A DNA stretch of 64,000 nucleotides, from NCBI GenBank assembly GCA_003254905.1, contig QANU01012358.1, positions 243,352 to 307,351 on the forward strand, given 5' to 3'. The notes below the pieces were generated by a model. It was not told the DNA's origin and did not search any database. It saw only the letters and a program-made list of their open reading frames with translations. The stretch comes from Nissolia schottii (taxonomy: Eukaryota; Streptophyta; Magnoliopsida; Fabales; Fabaceae). This document shows, in pieces, positions 36,608 through 50,960 of this stretch. A program made the position numbers and the translations under genes. Every line of letters begins with the position of its first letter. Positions within the stretch are counted from its first letter, which is position 1.

Positions 36608-36655
36608 TGTTGAAACTTCACGGGTTTACTTAAACTCTTAAGTTTGATAACCTTA
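36608..36655. mobile_element. Terminal fragment of the hAT-like family
   Basis: TTTACTTAAACT then TTTGATAACCTT is the right terminal part of the elements at 14317-14879 and ~5898-6622. It abuts the gypsy protease fragment. No matching second end was found. Confidence 0.65.
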
Positions 36656-37950
36656 CACACACAACCATAAATAAAGGGAGACGCAAACATAATTGTTTTT
36701 GTTCTCGACTTTAATATCTTTTCATATTTGCCATTAATTTTATTTTTTACACAATCATATATCATTATTATTAAGAATGACATCAACATGCATTTTATTA
36801 TCTACTCTCTACTATCCTCTACATACCATCATAATCCCCTTAATCCACTTACAAAACTTCTGACTGTCATTATCCCCTTAACACACTACAAAATTCCTCA
36901 AAAAGATAACCATTTTTTTTGGGTCAAAATAACCACTCTTTCTATTTCACACACTTGTCACGTAAGGAATGTCTGTCAAAGTCTACTATTATATTATATA
37001 TAAAAGTTATTGAATCCCCTTGTGGCATGGTGTTTTGGGGTGTGATTCTTCTCTCACATTGCCCTAGGTTCAATTCCCACATGGATGGGTTTTCTGCATT
37101 TAGAGAATTTCTCATAAACCAAACAATTGGCTCATTTGTAACTGAGTAACGATACTATAAATTTGGGTTCACCATAAACCTCGCACGTGGCACAATATCA
37201 TTATTCTTTGTAACCACCCTCATTGTCATATTATAATGCTTAGGCCTTGTTTGGTTTGTCTTATAAAATAAGGTTTGATATTACTAAACATGATAGTATA
37301 AGACTTGATTGTATAAAATACATTGCATAAGTTTTTTTTTTATAATTCAGAAATCACATTGAATGAGATTTAAACCAAGGACTTCATGTATATTACTCAA
37401 ACCCTTCATCACCAGACCAATCATGGTGGTTTCACTGCATAATTTTTGATATTATCCAAATGATATCTATTTTTTATGATAGGTAATTGTAATTCAACGG
37501 TTAGATCAATGGAATTTATGTGGTGTAACTATACTTAAAGTTATATCCGTATAACTTAATTTTAACCTATTTTATTATATTTATTATATTTTTATATATT
37601 TATTAAATTATATTTAGTTCAATAGTTCAATCAATAACCCATTAACTGAACCAAAGACCTAATAATTGGTGGTGTAGCCAAGTCAACTATCAGACCAACC
37701 GTAATAAGTATGCTCTCCAAGAACTTAAATCCTTTAAAGTAAGTTCCCTTCTTTTAAGGGTATAATGAGAAATTTCACCATTAAATCATTAAAATGAGAT
37801 AGGATTCATTCTTACTTTAATAATCTTAAATTGAGATTTTTTACTCTAAGGTGATTAATCTCACTTTAAAAAAATGTTTGCTTATTGTGGGACGTTGAAT
37901 GGGTCTTGGTTCCTATACCTAGTGATTTTTTCTTGCAAATGAAAAACATA

Positions 37951-37990
<40 letters not shown>

Positions 37991-38090
37991 TGTAGAGTTT
38001 GTACCCTCCTCCAAGTAATTCAAAAGACGTTGACCATCGCATCTTTCGGTAGCTAAGTTGATATGGTAAGCGCCTCCCTCTCCCCCTCTC
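36656..38090. other. Intergenic AT-rich DNA upstream of RPL10
   Basis: No gene recognised. GGCCTTGTTTGGTTTG near 37244 is a common MITE-type end. A (TA)n run lies at ~37957-37986. A (CT)n run just before 38097 belongs to the RPL10 promoter. Confidence 0.45.
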
Positions 38091-38096
38091 TCTCTC

Positions 38097-38105
38097 TATA
38101 TAAAA
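38097..38105 (+). promoter_or_regulatory. TATA box of RPL10
   Basis: TATATAAAA follows a CT-rich tract and lies 79 bases before the ATG, so transcription would start near 38130. The CT-rich stretch 38070-38096 is usual for plant ribosomal-protein promoters. Confidence 0.7.
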
Positions 38106-38183
38106 TCGTCCTCTTTTAGGGATAGCTCCTTCGCGCGCAGCCTGAAATCCAACGCGTTCTTTGCGAGAGAGAAAGATATAGGC

Positions 38184-40975
<2,792 letters not shown>

Positions 40976-41109
40976 TCACACCGTTTCCCAAATATGAGAC
41001 ATTGGATAGAATTATTTTGCAAGATTGAACTTGTCTTTGTTATTTTGAGCTGTGTGTATTAAACTAAATTTGGTAAATTTCTGTTTTGGCTTCGATGCAA
41101 GCCACCCGA

Positions 41110-41400
41110 ATGGAATTAATTATTATTATTATTATTATCATTGAAGGAAGGTATGGAGCCTTATATACAAGTTTCACTCAGTTGCATGGATAGCAAGTCA
41201 ACTAATTAACCATGTGCAACTAACTTAACTAATTTAGTTTTCTATTCTCAGTTGTGTAAGTTAGAAAGCATTCAAAGTTTATTAGTTTAAATGATTATTA
41301 TCATCTAATACACCCCCACCCTCGCAATCTTAGCGTTCGTGAGAGCAAACAAGTTTAGAAGGCCAAGCCAAGATTGAGAACAATTTGCTGAAAAGGAAGG
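41110..41400. mobile_element. Possible copia LTR fragment
   Basis: GGAGCCTTATATACAAG near 41155 and TAATACACCCCCACCCTCGCAATCTTAG near 41308 resemble phrases found in plant Ty1/copia LTRs. No coding sequence remains. The RPL10 3' UTR occupies the first part after 40975. Confidence 0.35.
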
Positions 41401-41524
41401 GGGTCAAGAGGGTTGAGAGGAGTTGAGGCAGAGGGTTTTGAGGGAGAGCATAAGAGTGGGTTTTGAGGCAGAAAGTTCTGAGAGAGCGCGTAGGAATTTG
41501 TTTTTATTTTTTAATAAAAAAAGC

Positions 41525-41670
41525 TTATGTAACCACCGGTAAATGTTAATAACTGCCACCAATTTGTATTCGACTATGGCGGTTAGAGTGAATAATTGAT
41601 AAATACAATTTTCATTACTTTAGTGGCAGTTAAGAAGCAACCGCCACTCATTTATAATTTTCTTGTAGTG
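41525..41670 (-). mobile_element. CACTA-type terminus (solo end)
   Basis: The right border read on the minus strand is CACTACAAGAAAATTATAAA, a CACTA terminal repeat. Inside are subterminal blocks GGCGGTTA, GGCAGTTA and TAACCACCGG / CAACCGCCAC. The motif set differs from the CACTA end at 16633, so this is another subfamily. The opposite end was not found nearby. Confidence 0.65.
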
Positions 41671-42154
41671 ATTATGTTGATGTATGTTGATACCCACTTG
41701 GTGAATAAGCTCGACACTAAGTAAGAGAGTAAGAGCAAAGGAGAAAAAGTATGACTTGATGGAGAGAGAAAAATGTATCAGATTGATATTTTTATAATGT
41801 GTTGATACATATTTTTATTACGTCGACACTTATTGTTATTATGTTAATAGCATATGAGTTTCACATGCAGGAGTGAAAGCAAAGGAGAGAAAGTTTGAAT
41901 TGACAAAGAAACAATATGATGATATGGAGAGAGTGTGTGATTTGATAAAGAGAGAATATGTTCAAAAAATTGAGAAATAATTATGTTGATACATTTTTTA
42001 ACATTCGTTGATATCATGTGTTAATATTATATACACACAAGGTGATACGGTCCGTAATAGATATATTATCCATTGTATCAAATATAACAATTTTTTTTTT
42101 TCCGTTTCCAATATTCCGCGTGGATGGGGTGTCCAAATATTGCTGAAATTAGGT

Positions 42155-42162
42155 GTATATGC
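42155..42162 (+). promoter_or_regulatory. P1BS-type site (GTATATGC), distal
   Basis: Fits GNATATNC, the binding site of PHR1-type MYB factors that drive phosphate-starvation genes. It lies about 1.2 kb before the PHT1 ATG. A single match can occur by chance. Confidence 0.4.
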
Positions 42163-42769
42163 CTTTCACTTTCATGATAACCATTATATGTCTAACTTTA
42201 GATTATTCGCATACATATTTTAAGGCTTCGCACATTTATTATAACAATAATTACATCTTATTTATTACTATCAAATGTGATCAGATCAACTGAACAACGA
42301 ACTAAAATAATAGAAATTCTTAGTTGGTTTTCAGTGTCTCGTTTTTGGATTTTTGGTTTCGAGCTCCTTTATAGGAGTATACTGTATCCGAAACGCTCCT
42401 TCCTTCGTGGGTGGTTGAGCTTTTTCTAATTATGCTCCGTGATGCTTCCTCCAACCCCAGCAAATTTTGTTTTTACCTTCTCATTTTGTCATTATGCTGC
42501 TATGTTCTTGATGTTTGGAATCTCTTGGTGGTTCCATCTTGGTTGCCAAAACAATTATAATTTTCTTCTTCTTCTTCTTATTTTTTTGGTGCTTAATTAT
42601 AATTTTCTTATGGCGTGCAATCATGTGTAAAATGAGAATACAAAAGTTTAAAAAGGCTTGTCTTTGTAATGTACGCGGAAAAGGCCATATAAACGGTAAC
42701 GTGTCAACTCAACCAAGCAAAATATGTATGGAAACTTCATGGGTTTCATCTATATTCATTCGCATCCTA

Positions 42770-42777
42770 GAATATCC
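42770..42777 (+). promoter_or_regulatory. P1BS site (GAATATCC)
   Basis: Matches GNATATNC at about -605 from the PHT1 ATG and lies only 59 bp from the next match. A close pair of sites is usual in phosphate-starvation promoters. Confidence 0.6.
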
Positions 42778-42828
42778 AAAGCCAAAGGGGAAGCTTAGGA
42801 ATAGAATCCGAGATGGAGACAAAAGATG

Positions 42829-42836
42829 GTATATGC
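42829..42836 (+). promoter_or_regulatory. P1BS site (GTATATGC)
   Basis: Second of the close pair, about -546 from the ATG. It supports PHR1-dependent induction of the transporter under low phosphate (inference from established PHT1 regulation). Confidence 0.6.
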
Positions 42837-42903
42837 AGGCATTAATACAAATCTAACATAACATCAAAACCAATGCCTCTTTTTGCTGCACATTTTGTTA
42901 ATG

Positions 42904-43042
42904 CTCCCTCCATTTTCAATAGCAATTCATTCGATTTTTTTGACACATTATTAAATTAATATTTTTAGATATTTAAAAATATTGATTCAACAATGTATCA
43001 AAAAAGTCAAATGGACTGGTGTTGTTGAAAGAACGGATGGAC
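42904..43042. mobile_element. Stowaway-like MITE in the PHT1 promoter
   Basis: Starts CTCCCTCCATTTTCAATAGC and ends GAAAGAACGGATGGAC, the two halves of the CTCCCTCCGTT-type inverted repeat. The inner arms TTTTTTTGACACATT and AATGTATCAAAAAAGTC fold back on each other. It is about 139 bp and non-coding. It sits between the proximal P1BS pair and the TATA box. Confidence 0.7.
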
Positions 43043-43283
43043 TATGTTGGAAGCAAGCATAGGGTGGAAACTAATTGCAGCCTAGCCACGAGTATACACA
43101 TAAAAGGGAAAAGGGAAATGGATTTAACGTTAAACAATGTGTTTCTTTTTTGTTACCCAAATATCAATGTGTTCAACAATGTTGTCGATAACTATGATAA
43201 TTCCTTGCTCTAAGGAAGCGACATCATTTGTCAAATTCCCAAAGGACAAAACAAGCTTGTTTTACTATGTAAAGCCTTGCTCT

Positions 43284-43290
43284 TATATAA
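43284..43290 (+). promoter_or_regulatory. TATA box of the phosphate transporter gene
   Basis: TATATAA lies 91 bases upstream of the ATG, giving an expected start near 43315 and a short intronless leader. Confidence 0.65.
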
Positions 43291-43374
43291 ACACAGCACG
43301 ATCTTTCCATTTAGTCTTTCCTTTTGCTCACAGCTTTCTCAACACATAAACCATACCTTCTTTCTCACATTGCC

Positions 43375-45087
43375 ATGGCCACAACAACATGCCAACGGGG
43401 CAACGTCTTCTTGGCCCTCGACAAGGCGAAGACACAAGCATACCATTACAAGGCAATCGTGATTGCCGGGATGGGATTCTTCACCGATGCATATGATCTC
43501 TTCTGCATAACCGCCGTGACAAAACTCATCGGCCGCCTTTACTACTTTGATCCCGCAACCGGCAGCCCCGGGAAGCTTCCAAAGGACGTGAACAATGCCA
43601 TAACTGGCGTTGCGCTCTGTGGAACCCTTGCAGGTCAACTCTTCTTTGGCTGGCTCGGCGACAAGTTGGGCCGAAAGAAAGTTTATGGCATAACCCTTGC
43701 CACGATGGTTGGATGTGCCTTGGCCTCGGGGCTATCCTTTGGTTCCACATCAAAAAGTGTGGTTGCGACCCTCTGCTTCTTCCGGTTCTGGCTAGGATTT
43801 GGAATCGGGGGAGACTACCCTCTCTCGGCCGTCATAATGTCCGAGTATGCTAATGAGAAGACTCGCGGCGGTTTCATCGCCGCCGTCTTCGCAATGCAGG
43901 GAGTTGGGATATTGGTTGCTGGTGGTGTGGCCATGACTGTCTCCTATCTGTTCTTATCAGCTAACAGAGCCGTCGGTTTCGCGGCCGATCCCGTGGCATC
44001 CACTCAGCCGGAAGGGGATTTTGTTTGGAGGATTGTGCTCATGTTTGGCGCTGTTCCTGCAGCGCTCACTTACTACTGGCGAATGAAAATGCCGGAAACT
44101 GCTAGGTACACTGCATTGGTGGAAGGGAACCACAAGAAAGCTGCTGAAGACATGGCCAAGGTTCTAGACAAGGGCATCATCCCTTTAGAAGAATCAAATT
44201 CCTCCACGCTCGCTGCCACGCCGCCGGGCGCCTCTTACGGGCTCTTCTCATCGGAGTTTGTTGATAAGCACGGCGTTCACCTTCTCGGAACCACCAGCAC
44301 GTGGTTTTTGTTGGACGTTGCCTTCTACAGCCTTCAGCTTGCGCAAAAGGACATTTACCCTGCAATCGGGCTAGTGCACAAGGCCTCCAGATTGAGTGCC
44401 GTAGAGGAGATGTACCAGCTCTCCAAGGCGATGTTTGTGGTGGCCCTGCTCGCCACGGTCCCTGGCTACTGGTGCACGGTGCTCCTCATTGACAAGATTG
44501 GGAGGTTCAAAATCCAGCTTGTTGGATTCCTCGTAATGTCCATCTCCATGTGGTTTCTGGGGTTCAATTATGATGGTTATAGGGGTAAGTCTGATGGTTG
44601 CCCCTCTGATGCGAAAACGGAGTATTGCGACGGAAACCCGCCCATGTTTGCCATACTCTTTGGACTTACCTTGTTCTTCGCTAACTTTGGGCCCAATAGC
44701 ACGACATTCATAGTGCCGGCAGAGCTGTTTCCGGCTAGGCTCCGTTCGACGTGCCATGGAATATCGGCCGCAGCAGGAAAAGCAGGAGCTATCATTGGTG
44801 CCTTTGTGGTGCAGAGCTATATAGATAACGCAGATAACAAAGTAGATGGGATGAGGAAGGCAATTGTTGGGCTTTCGGCTGTCAACTTGATTGGATTCTT
44901 TTGCACTTTCCTGGTGCCGGAAACGCAAGGCCGGTCACTGGAAGAAATCTCCGGAGAGGATAAAGAACTCCACGGTGTTATTACCGTAGCAGGCGATCCA
45001 CATAAGAAAATAGATGGTGCGGATGAGAGAAAAAATGATGCACAAGAGGGAAAAAGAAATGTTAATGCTGGTCTCCGGGAGCCTTAA
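43375..45087 (+). CDS. PHT1: High-affinity inorganic phosphate transporter, PHT1 family
   Basis: H+/phosphate symporter of the plasma membrane (major facilitator superfamily). The single exon encodes 570 residues, slightly above the usual 520-545 because of a longer charged tail. I chose ATG 43375 (GCCATGGCC context) because [20 protein letters not shown] matches family N-termini; the frame is open 51 bases further upstream. It has 12 predicted TM segments with a central loop at ~residues 240-300. Visible motifs are [26 protein letters not shown], the PHT1 signature [13 protein letters not shown], the TM7 WFLLD segment, and [16 protein letters not shown]. Substrate-binding residues known from the fungal PiPT structure appear kept: Tyr of GDYP, Gln of FAMQG, Trp and Asp of WFLLD, and Asn of FGPN. 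After [10 protein letters not shown] the family's usual QNLFQKD reads LQLAQKD, a change worth noting. GC content is higher than in the surrounding DNA. Confidence 0.95.
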   Translation: MATTTCQRGNVFLALDKAKTQAYHYKAIVIAGMGFFTDAYDLFCITAVTKLIGRLYYFDPATGSPGKLPKDVNNAITGVALCGTLAGQLFFGWLGDKLGRKKVYGITLATMVGCALASGLSFGSTSKSVVATLCFFRFWLGFGIGGDYPLSAVIMSEYANEKTRGGFIAAVFAMQGVGILVAGGVAMTVSYLFLSANRAVGFAADPVASTQPEGDFVWRIVLMFGAVPAALTYYWRMKMPETARYTALVEGNHKKAAEDMAKVLDKGIIPLEESNSSTLAATPPGASYGLFSSEFVDKHGVHLLGTTSTWFLLDVAFYSLQLAQKDIYPAIGLVHKASRLSAVEEMYQLSKAMFVVALLATVPGYWCTVLLIDKIGRFKIQLVGFLVMSISMWFLGFNYDGYRGKSDGCPSDAKTEYCDGNPPMFAILFGLTLFFANFGPNSTTFIVPAELFPARLRSTCHGISAAAGKAGAIIGAFVVQSYIDNADNKVDGMRKAIVGLSAVNLIGFFCTFLVPETQGRSLEEISGEDKELHGVITVAGDPHKKIDGADERKNDAQEGKRNVNAGLREP

Positions 45088-46969
45088 TAGTTTAGTTCCT
45101 TGGCAATCTAATCTGAATACCACAGAAGCATCGTTAAGAGAATAACAGAAATTAGAATAAAGAAGAATGTCTTGTTTCAGTAATGTATACAATGAGTGCT
45201 GCCATGTTCTGCGCATGCATTATAGTTTTCAAATTTGTGTGTGTGTTTCTTTACTGCTAGAATAAGTGCATATTCGCATGGTGGGTGTATTTCAGTTCTT
45301 CTTTTATCAGTCTAGCAACAATAGAAGAACTGAATAGAAGAATGCTTGTTGCTGTAACTTATATCATAAATAAGTGCTTCTGTTTTATGTGTGAGTTCTG
45401 CACTTTTTAATTTAGCTCTGCGGGACGAAGAACCAAGAATTTAACACTTGTTTCGAAATTTGTGCCATAAATATTTCTGCATTATCTGTAGTCATTGAGG
45501 TCCATTTTCGGTTTTTTTACAAATGTATTGCTTTGCTAAAATTTATTTTCTACAATGTGACCAGTAGAAATTAATTATGGATGTATGAGATTTTGGGGTT
45601 GAAATTGGTCTGATCTGTATCGATTTCAGCTCCTGAGATATTTTTTTTATAAAGGGGTTGAAATCGGTCTGTGTCAATTTCACCCCTGACAGCAGTAAAA
45701 TCGGTTACTGTGCTGCTGATTTCAGGTACACCTTTTTTTTTCTTGCCGCTGAAATGGCCAATCGCATGCAGACCCATCGACCATACACTCGTAATTTCCT
45801 TGATTGACTCATGTATCTAGATTTAAACTCATTCAAACTCATATAAATGTATTTACCACTCCATTTTCCCACCCTTTTACACTTGCCGTAGATGGTACAG
45901 ATCAGAGAACATTTATCCACAAGGTACAAAAGGCCAGGCATTTCACTGGCAAGTAACCATTAGATAATAACTAGTGAAAGAAGAAAAGAAAAACGCTAAT
46001 ATTAACATATATTTATCACAAAAGAGTTTCTGATTTAAAAAACAAAAAAATGTTATGAATACTGAAAAATAATACTCTTGTTACCGTGCCTGTAGCAACA
46101 AGATGACGTGTTCTCAACACGAACTGAAACGTGGGCATTTTGAATGGCCGCCTTTTTGGCTCTCTCGTTGAAAGAGTGTCACTAATTACTGTATCAGGAT
46201 TCAGGACCAAAATCATGTGTGCGGGTGAAAGGCCAGCTAGAATTTATGCAACAATAATATATAGTTATTTTTGCATCTAATTCCTTCGACTTTTCTTAGG
46301 ATTTAATTAAAATATATTAATAATATAAAAAAATTTACACCGTTATTAAATTATATATTTGACCCATTAATAAATATAATTAATTATTATATTCACTATT
46401 TAAAAGGTTATCAAATAAAATAATTTAATTTTACAATTGCGTAAAAGCCTTGACACTATTTAAACATCAAAATTAAACTTTTTTCTTTTAAAGTTAAAAG
46501 TATAACGTACTAATACTTTTAAAACTACATTAATTTGATTCTAAATTAATGTCAGCTTCAAAATTATATAACTAAAAGTAATATTTACTCAAAGTATAAA
46601 ATATGTAAGGCTTGTTCGGGGATTAGCATATAGCAGTAGCATTCTGTGTCTTCCGCTGTTCCGTACGTTACTTTACCGCCTTTTAAGAAATGCTTGCATC
46701 AGGGACAGTCACAACGAAGTACGGTATAATATGATAGTACTATTATATAAATAATATCAGCCATCTTGCGACAAAAAAGAATACCATCAGCGACTAGACA
46801 GGATGCAAATAAATAGTGTGAACTTTAGAGTATTGGTTCACACAGAACTCCCACATTAAACGCAATATTTGTAATACTTGCTTGCCTAAATTACCAGAAA
46901 GCATAGTTGTACACAGAGCAATATAAATTACATGACATGGCTGCTCTAACAAACTTTTGCTGTAGAACT
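45088..46969. other. PHT1 3' flank and intergenic DNA with retroelement-like repeat
   Basis: The PHT1 3' UTR should occupy the first few hundred bases. At 45580-45760, GAAAT(T/C)GGTCTG(A/T) phrases repeat, a pattern I know from dispersed plant retroelement DNA. 46260-46580 is extremely AT-rich. No gene is supported. Confidence 0.4.
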
Positions 46970-48782
46970 CAGGTATATCCCTCAAGGCACTGAACAGGAC
47001 TACCGGTATAGGAGAACCTCTTGAAGGACTTGTCATCTGTTTTGGGACTAATAGCTGGAGAATCCAACAAAGGCATGTTGGTCCACCGCTCCTCAAAGTT
47101 AGCGACACAGTGCTCCTCAAAATCAGTGCTTCCAGTTGACTGACTTAAACCACTTGTGGCCTTTTATCTCCTCACTGCCACTTGGACCGCTGCCAAGGCG
47201 CTTTCTGGCGTCTTTCTGCGACGGTTGGAGATGAGAAATTCATTATACTCCTGCTGTCAGAACAATTGGTTTTATATGGCAACATTTCAGTACCATATAA
47301 CTTTGTAAAAGAATATTTCAGTACCATATAAGTGGTGGGTTTTGAAAAACCATACAAGGAAGAAACTTGTGCACTAGACACAATATACAAAGCATGTGTT
47401 TGGGAAGTTAGCTATCAAGAACTATGCGGTGAAAATTTGTACCCCTTTTAACAGAGAATGTGCCTCACTAGACAAAAAAAGTTGGGAGCTTGATTTTGTC
47501 TCTTATCATTTTCTGCTAGATCTTCTGTCTATTTCCACCAATAAAAGGGGCTTCAATTAGAGTAAACAATAATTATCAAGTTAATCAATCAAGTTCAAAG
47601 AAATCGATCCAAGCTCCACCTTTAATGGTAGATGTCTGATAGAGGCATATGTCAAATTGGAAACAGGAAACTTGTGTAACCACTATTTCATATTAAAAGA
47701 TGATGCAAACACACCATGGATAATAACCTTCCCTGTAAGCATTTCAAAGAGTAAAATTCCCACACTCCACCAATCAGCTGCCTTATCATGACCCTTCCCC
47801 ATAACAATCTCAGGGGCCATATACTCTAAAGTTCCACAGAAAGAATTTGATCTTGCAGTCACATTGAATTCCTTAGCCAGGCCAAAATCCTTTAAAACAC
47901 TAACTGATATCAAGCACAGGAAGAAGCAAGATAAAAGTCAGACACAAATCACAAATCCATATTGGAACATAGGCTTGCGGCATGCCTACTACAGACAAAC
48001 AGACACAAAAGATATGGTCATGTGATCTTACATGACCATCTGCATCAAGAATAATATTTTCAGGTTTAAGATCCCGGTGCATTATACCATTTGCATGAAG
48101 ATGGGAAACAACACAAATAATCTCTACAGCATAGAAGCGTGCCAAATCCTCCCTGACAGAAGTTTAATGGATAAGACAACTATATAATAGCATTTCACAG
48201 CGTAGTCACAAAATGCAGCTTACAACGCACCTGAATAGACCTTGGTGATAGAGCTCAAGCACAAGGTACAACCTGTATTTGGTCTGCAAGTCCAAAATAG
48301 ATTGCAATCAGGCAATATGAAAGTACTGTGCATTTTTCATACATATCTCCTAAGAAAAATGTTTGGGAGACCTAACTTATCAACCTACACATAATGGATG
48401 GCACTTGGAATTTTTCTTCCTATTTTGTCCCAAGAAATGCCAAGTGTCATTCATAAAAGTGAGTAAGCTAATTTGTCAGGTCTCCCAAGTATTGCTCATC
48501 TCCAAAATGCTGACATATGAGTACTGACAGATAATATGAAACACATGATATGACCATGAACTTTACCTGGAATGAGTATATGAGCCGCACGATAAAATGG
48601 TGTTCCACCTTTGTCAATATATCCCTCTCAGATTTTACAAATTCAGCATGATTTCTGTGCGTAATCTTATCCTTGCGCATGACCTTCATTGCATATATCT
48701 CTGAAGTGCCAGCCCTCCTTACCTGGAACACCTTACCAAAAGCACCTTGTCCAACAACCTTAAATTCTCAACTCCAATAGCC
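46970..48782 (-). pseudogene. S6K: S6 kinase (AGC family, AtPK2/AtPK19-like) pseudogene
   Basis: Exon-like blocks keep the order and splice sites of plant S6K. 48782-48567 has GQGAFGKVFQVRRAGTSEIY with the AMKV lysine. 48283-48231 has TKYRLYLVLE|LYHQGLFR, lacking ~10 hinge residues. 48152-48032 has MHRDLKPEN. ~47905-47728 has [22 protein letters not shown] and [15 protein letters not shown]. ~47550-47400 has PPFIGGNRQKI. ~47215-46980 has KRLGSGPSGSEEIKGHKWFK, then CVANFEERWTNMPLLDSPA. Damage: a frameshift before the glycine loop; the hinge deletion; a lost acceptor before DFG, so the reading hits TAA; an in-frame TAG at 47516-47518; a +1 shift in the T run near 47481; and a deletion joining NWK to CVANF. 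S6K acts in TOR signalling to ribosomes; this copy cannot make a full kinase. The N-terminal exon is absent. Confidence 0.88.
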
Positions 48783-48851
48783 TGATGATTCAGACAGCAA
48801 CCACTAAATTGTAAATTTTTTTCCTTTGCATTAGCATCGTTAACAACACAT

Positions 48852-48956
48852 TATAGCTCTAGAAGAAAAAGGATGGGAAATCAATGCCACCTGAGAGGCT
48901 TTAGGAGGTCAGAGACACTATAGCTCTCGAAGAAAAAGGATGGGAAATTAATGCCA
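48852..48956. repeat. Short direct repeat (two ~38-bp copies)
   Basis: TATAGCTCT(A/C)GAAGAAAAAGG and the following GATGGGAAAT(C/T)AATGCCA occur at 48852-48889 and 48919-48956 with two differences. They lie just upstream (minus strand) of the S6K pseudogene. Confidence 0.8.
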
Positions 48957-49014
48957 ATAGAGAAGTTCTACACATGCAGAATGGGCGCATGACGAACACT
49001 GTTAGAATTTGGAG

Positions 49015-49990
49015 GTTGTTTGTTAGCCAACCAAACACTTAGGAGATGTGTCTGTCAATGGTTGCATCTTACTCTATTGCCTACTTGCACGATAGAGGAT
49101 TGTTGTGGGAAAGGTGATTTGACACCATATGACTCTGTCACTAGCTCACACAAGGGGTTGGCATTCCCCTGTCTAATCATTAGCATGGTATCATTTCCCT
49201 AGACCTTCGTACGAGGAGTTCTATTATTCGATGTGGGGGCAGAAGCAGCCTAGCAGCACCCTCAGAATCCACAACCACTAGAGTAGAAGCGATGTTGGTG
49301 ACAACCATAACACCACGATTCAAGCAATGCGTCAAATGAGTAGAGGTAGTTTTTCTCTCCCTCCTTTCATAATAGTTCATGCATAGGGACTCTGCATATT
49401 TTAATGTTGGGGTGAGGAAAAACTTGCATTTCATTCATTTCATGCATTAGTTTTGTTTTAGTTTAAATTTTTTGTTTTATTTTTGTTAATCTTTCAAAAA
49501 TAAAAATAAAAAATTTGAAAACCCCATGTGTTAGATTTTAGTTTACTAACATTGGTTTTGTCCCTAATGATGACAATAATTGCTAATCAGTCAACTATGT
49601 AGTAACTATGAATTTTTTGATTGAACCAGCAGGAAAACTAGTTTGTGTTTACTTGAATCATGTTTCTTGAGTGTCTTACTAAGCACATGAATAAACTCTT
49701 AGGAGCATGGTAGCCTTGACTATTTCTCTACAATTTTGTGCTCGAGTTCTAGGTTAAACAGTTCTTAAAACCTTAGTTGATCCCTATGAAAATAAGCTCA
49801 AGGGAACCATTAGCTTGAGACGTGATCTAGGCCATGTTTGGAACCCTCATAAAAGTAAGGCTTCACAAGCCTGATGAAAATTCTCCCTAGTCACCCCCTT
49901 TGAGCCATAAAGGAGCCTTGATTTCTTTGTCAACAGTTTGTTATCCTATGTGCCCTTCATTTCTTAACCCTTTTAAAGCTTAGATACACT
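49015..49990 (+). mobile_element. Athila/Calypso-like Ty3/gypsy 3' fragment
   Basis: No frame is kept. Typical 3'-region features are an A-rich AAAAATAAAAATAAAAAA run near 49495, AATAAGCTCAAGGGAAC near 49791 and CCCTTTGAGCCATAAAGG near 49897. Its orientation is opposite to the polyprotein fragment that follows. Confidence 0.5.
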
Positions 49991-50960
49991 TAACGTTACT
50001 ACAAAGTCCATGGTGATTCGTTCCCACTTCCACTTGAGATGGGTATCCTCTGCAAACTCTTCTGTTGGTCGCTGGTGTTTAGCCTTGACTTGTTGGCACA
50101 TGAGGCACCTTGCCACAAAACTTTCCACATCTTTCTTAACGCTCTTCACCCAGAAGAGTTCCTTTAGGTCTTAGTACATCTTCGTCGATCCTGGACGGAC
50201 CGAGTAAGTTGTATTGTGAACTTCTTCCATAACTCTATTCTTAGCTCGCCGACGTTGGGGACACACAACCGTGCTCCTACCCGTAGCACCCCTTCTGAAT
50301 CCATATAAAATTTTGATATTATGTCGCTCTCCGCCCTTACAATGCTCTCCTTTATCATAGGATCCTCTGTCTGTCGCCTTTGGATCTCTTCTAATAGGGA
50401 CATGGTCTAAACCTCGAGGTTGGCCTAGAGTGCCCATGACTGATCACTTATGCTGAACCTGAATCCATCTGCTGTTAACTCTTGAATATCTTCCATTAAC
50501 TATGGTCGTATTGGAGCGATATGAGCCAAACTACCTTCAAATTTCCTACTTAGAGCATCGACCACCATGCTGGCCGTACCTGGGTGGTAATGGATGTTGC
50601 GCTCGTAATCCTTCAACAACTCTACCCATCGACACTGCCTAAGGTTTAGTTCTTTCTGCTTGAAGACATACTATAGACTCTTGTGGTTTGTGAAGATCTC
50701 ACATGGTTCCCCATATAGATAGTGCCTCCATATCTTCAAAGTGAAAAATCACCACAACCATCTCTAAATCATGGGTAACATAGTTCTGTTCATGCTTCTT
50801 GAGTTTCCTAGATGCATAGGTGACACACACCAAAACGTTGTTAATTTCAATGCGCGATCAAATAATAATTTATAAAACTAAATTAACCACAAAAAGGTAG
50901 TACATGGGCTAACCTAGGTCGTCTCTAAGAAAGCAATTTCCAAGCCAATTACAATTATAA
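49991..50960 (-). mobile_element. Ty3/gypsy RNase H-integrase fragment
   Basis: Read on the minus strand from ~50830: [20 protein letters not shown] and DLEMVVV (RNase H), then frameshifted NIHYHPG-type DNA. LRIELWKKF / PGSTKMYYDLKELFWV and the zinc finger VARCLMCQQVKAKHQRP (integrase) follow, to about WKWERITMDFV near 50000. Several stops and shifts break the frame. Directly upstream (50825-50960) is leader-like DNA shared in inverse orientation with 20800-20950, in place of the reverse transcriptase that should precede RNase H. Confidence 0.85.

Larger units (their letters stand above)
34441..36612 (+). mobile_element. Ty3/gypsy retrotransposon remnant: LTR-like DNA, PBS and protease fragment
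   Basis: TGGTATCATATCC at 36294-36306 resembles the initiator-Met tRNA primer-binding site (TGGTATCAGAGCC) directly downstream of an LTR-like end, GGGCGAAACA. The frame from 36433 reads DLMVLDMVDFGVILGMDWL and then a short DCHVKTIHFE, the Ty3/gypsy aspartic-protease region; the catalytic DxG-type segment lies upstream and is missing. Gag is absent, so the element has a large internal deletion. It ends at the hAT-like fragment at 36608. The left LTR border is uncertain. Confidence 0.7.
41671..42903. other. PHT1 upstream region, no gene
   Basis: AT-rich sequence with a (TTC)n run near 42560. Small open frames (42008-42223, 42515-42856) have no recognisable domain. It contains the P1BS-type sites listed separately. 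Confidence 0.45.

Noticed and set aside
44371..44928. 185-codon minus frame inside the phosphate transporter
   Set aside because: Antisense shadow of a highly conserved PHT1 coding exon.
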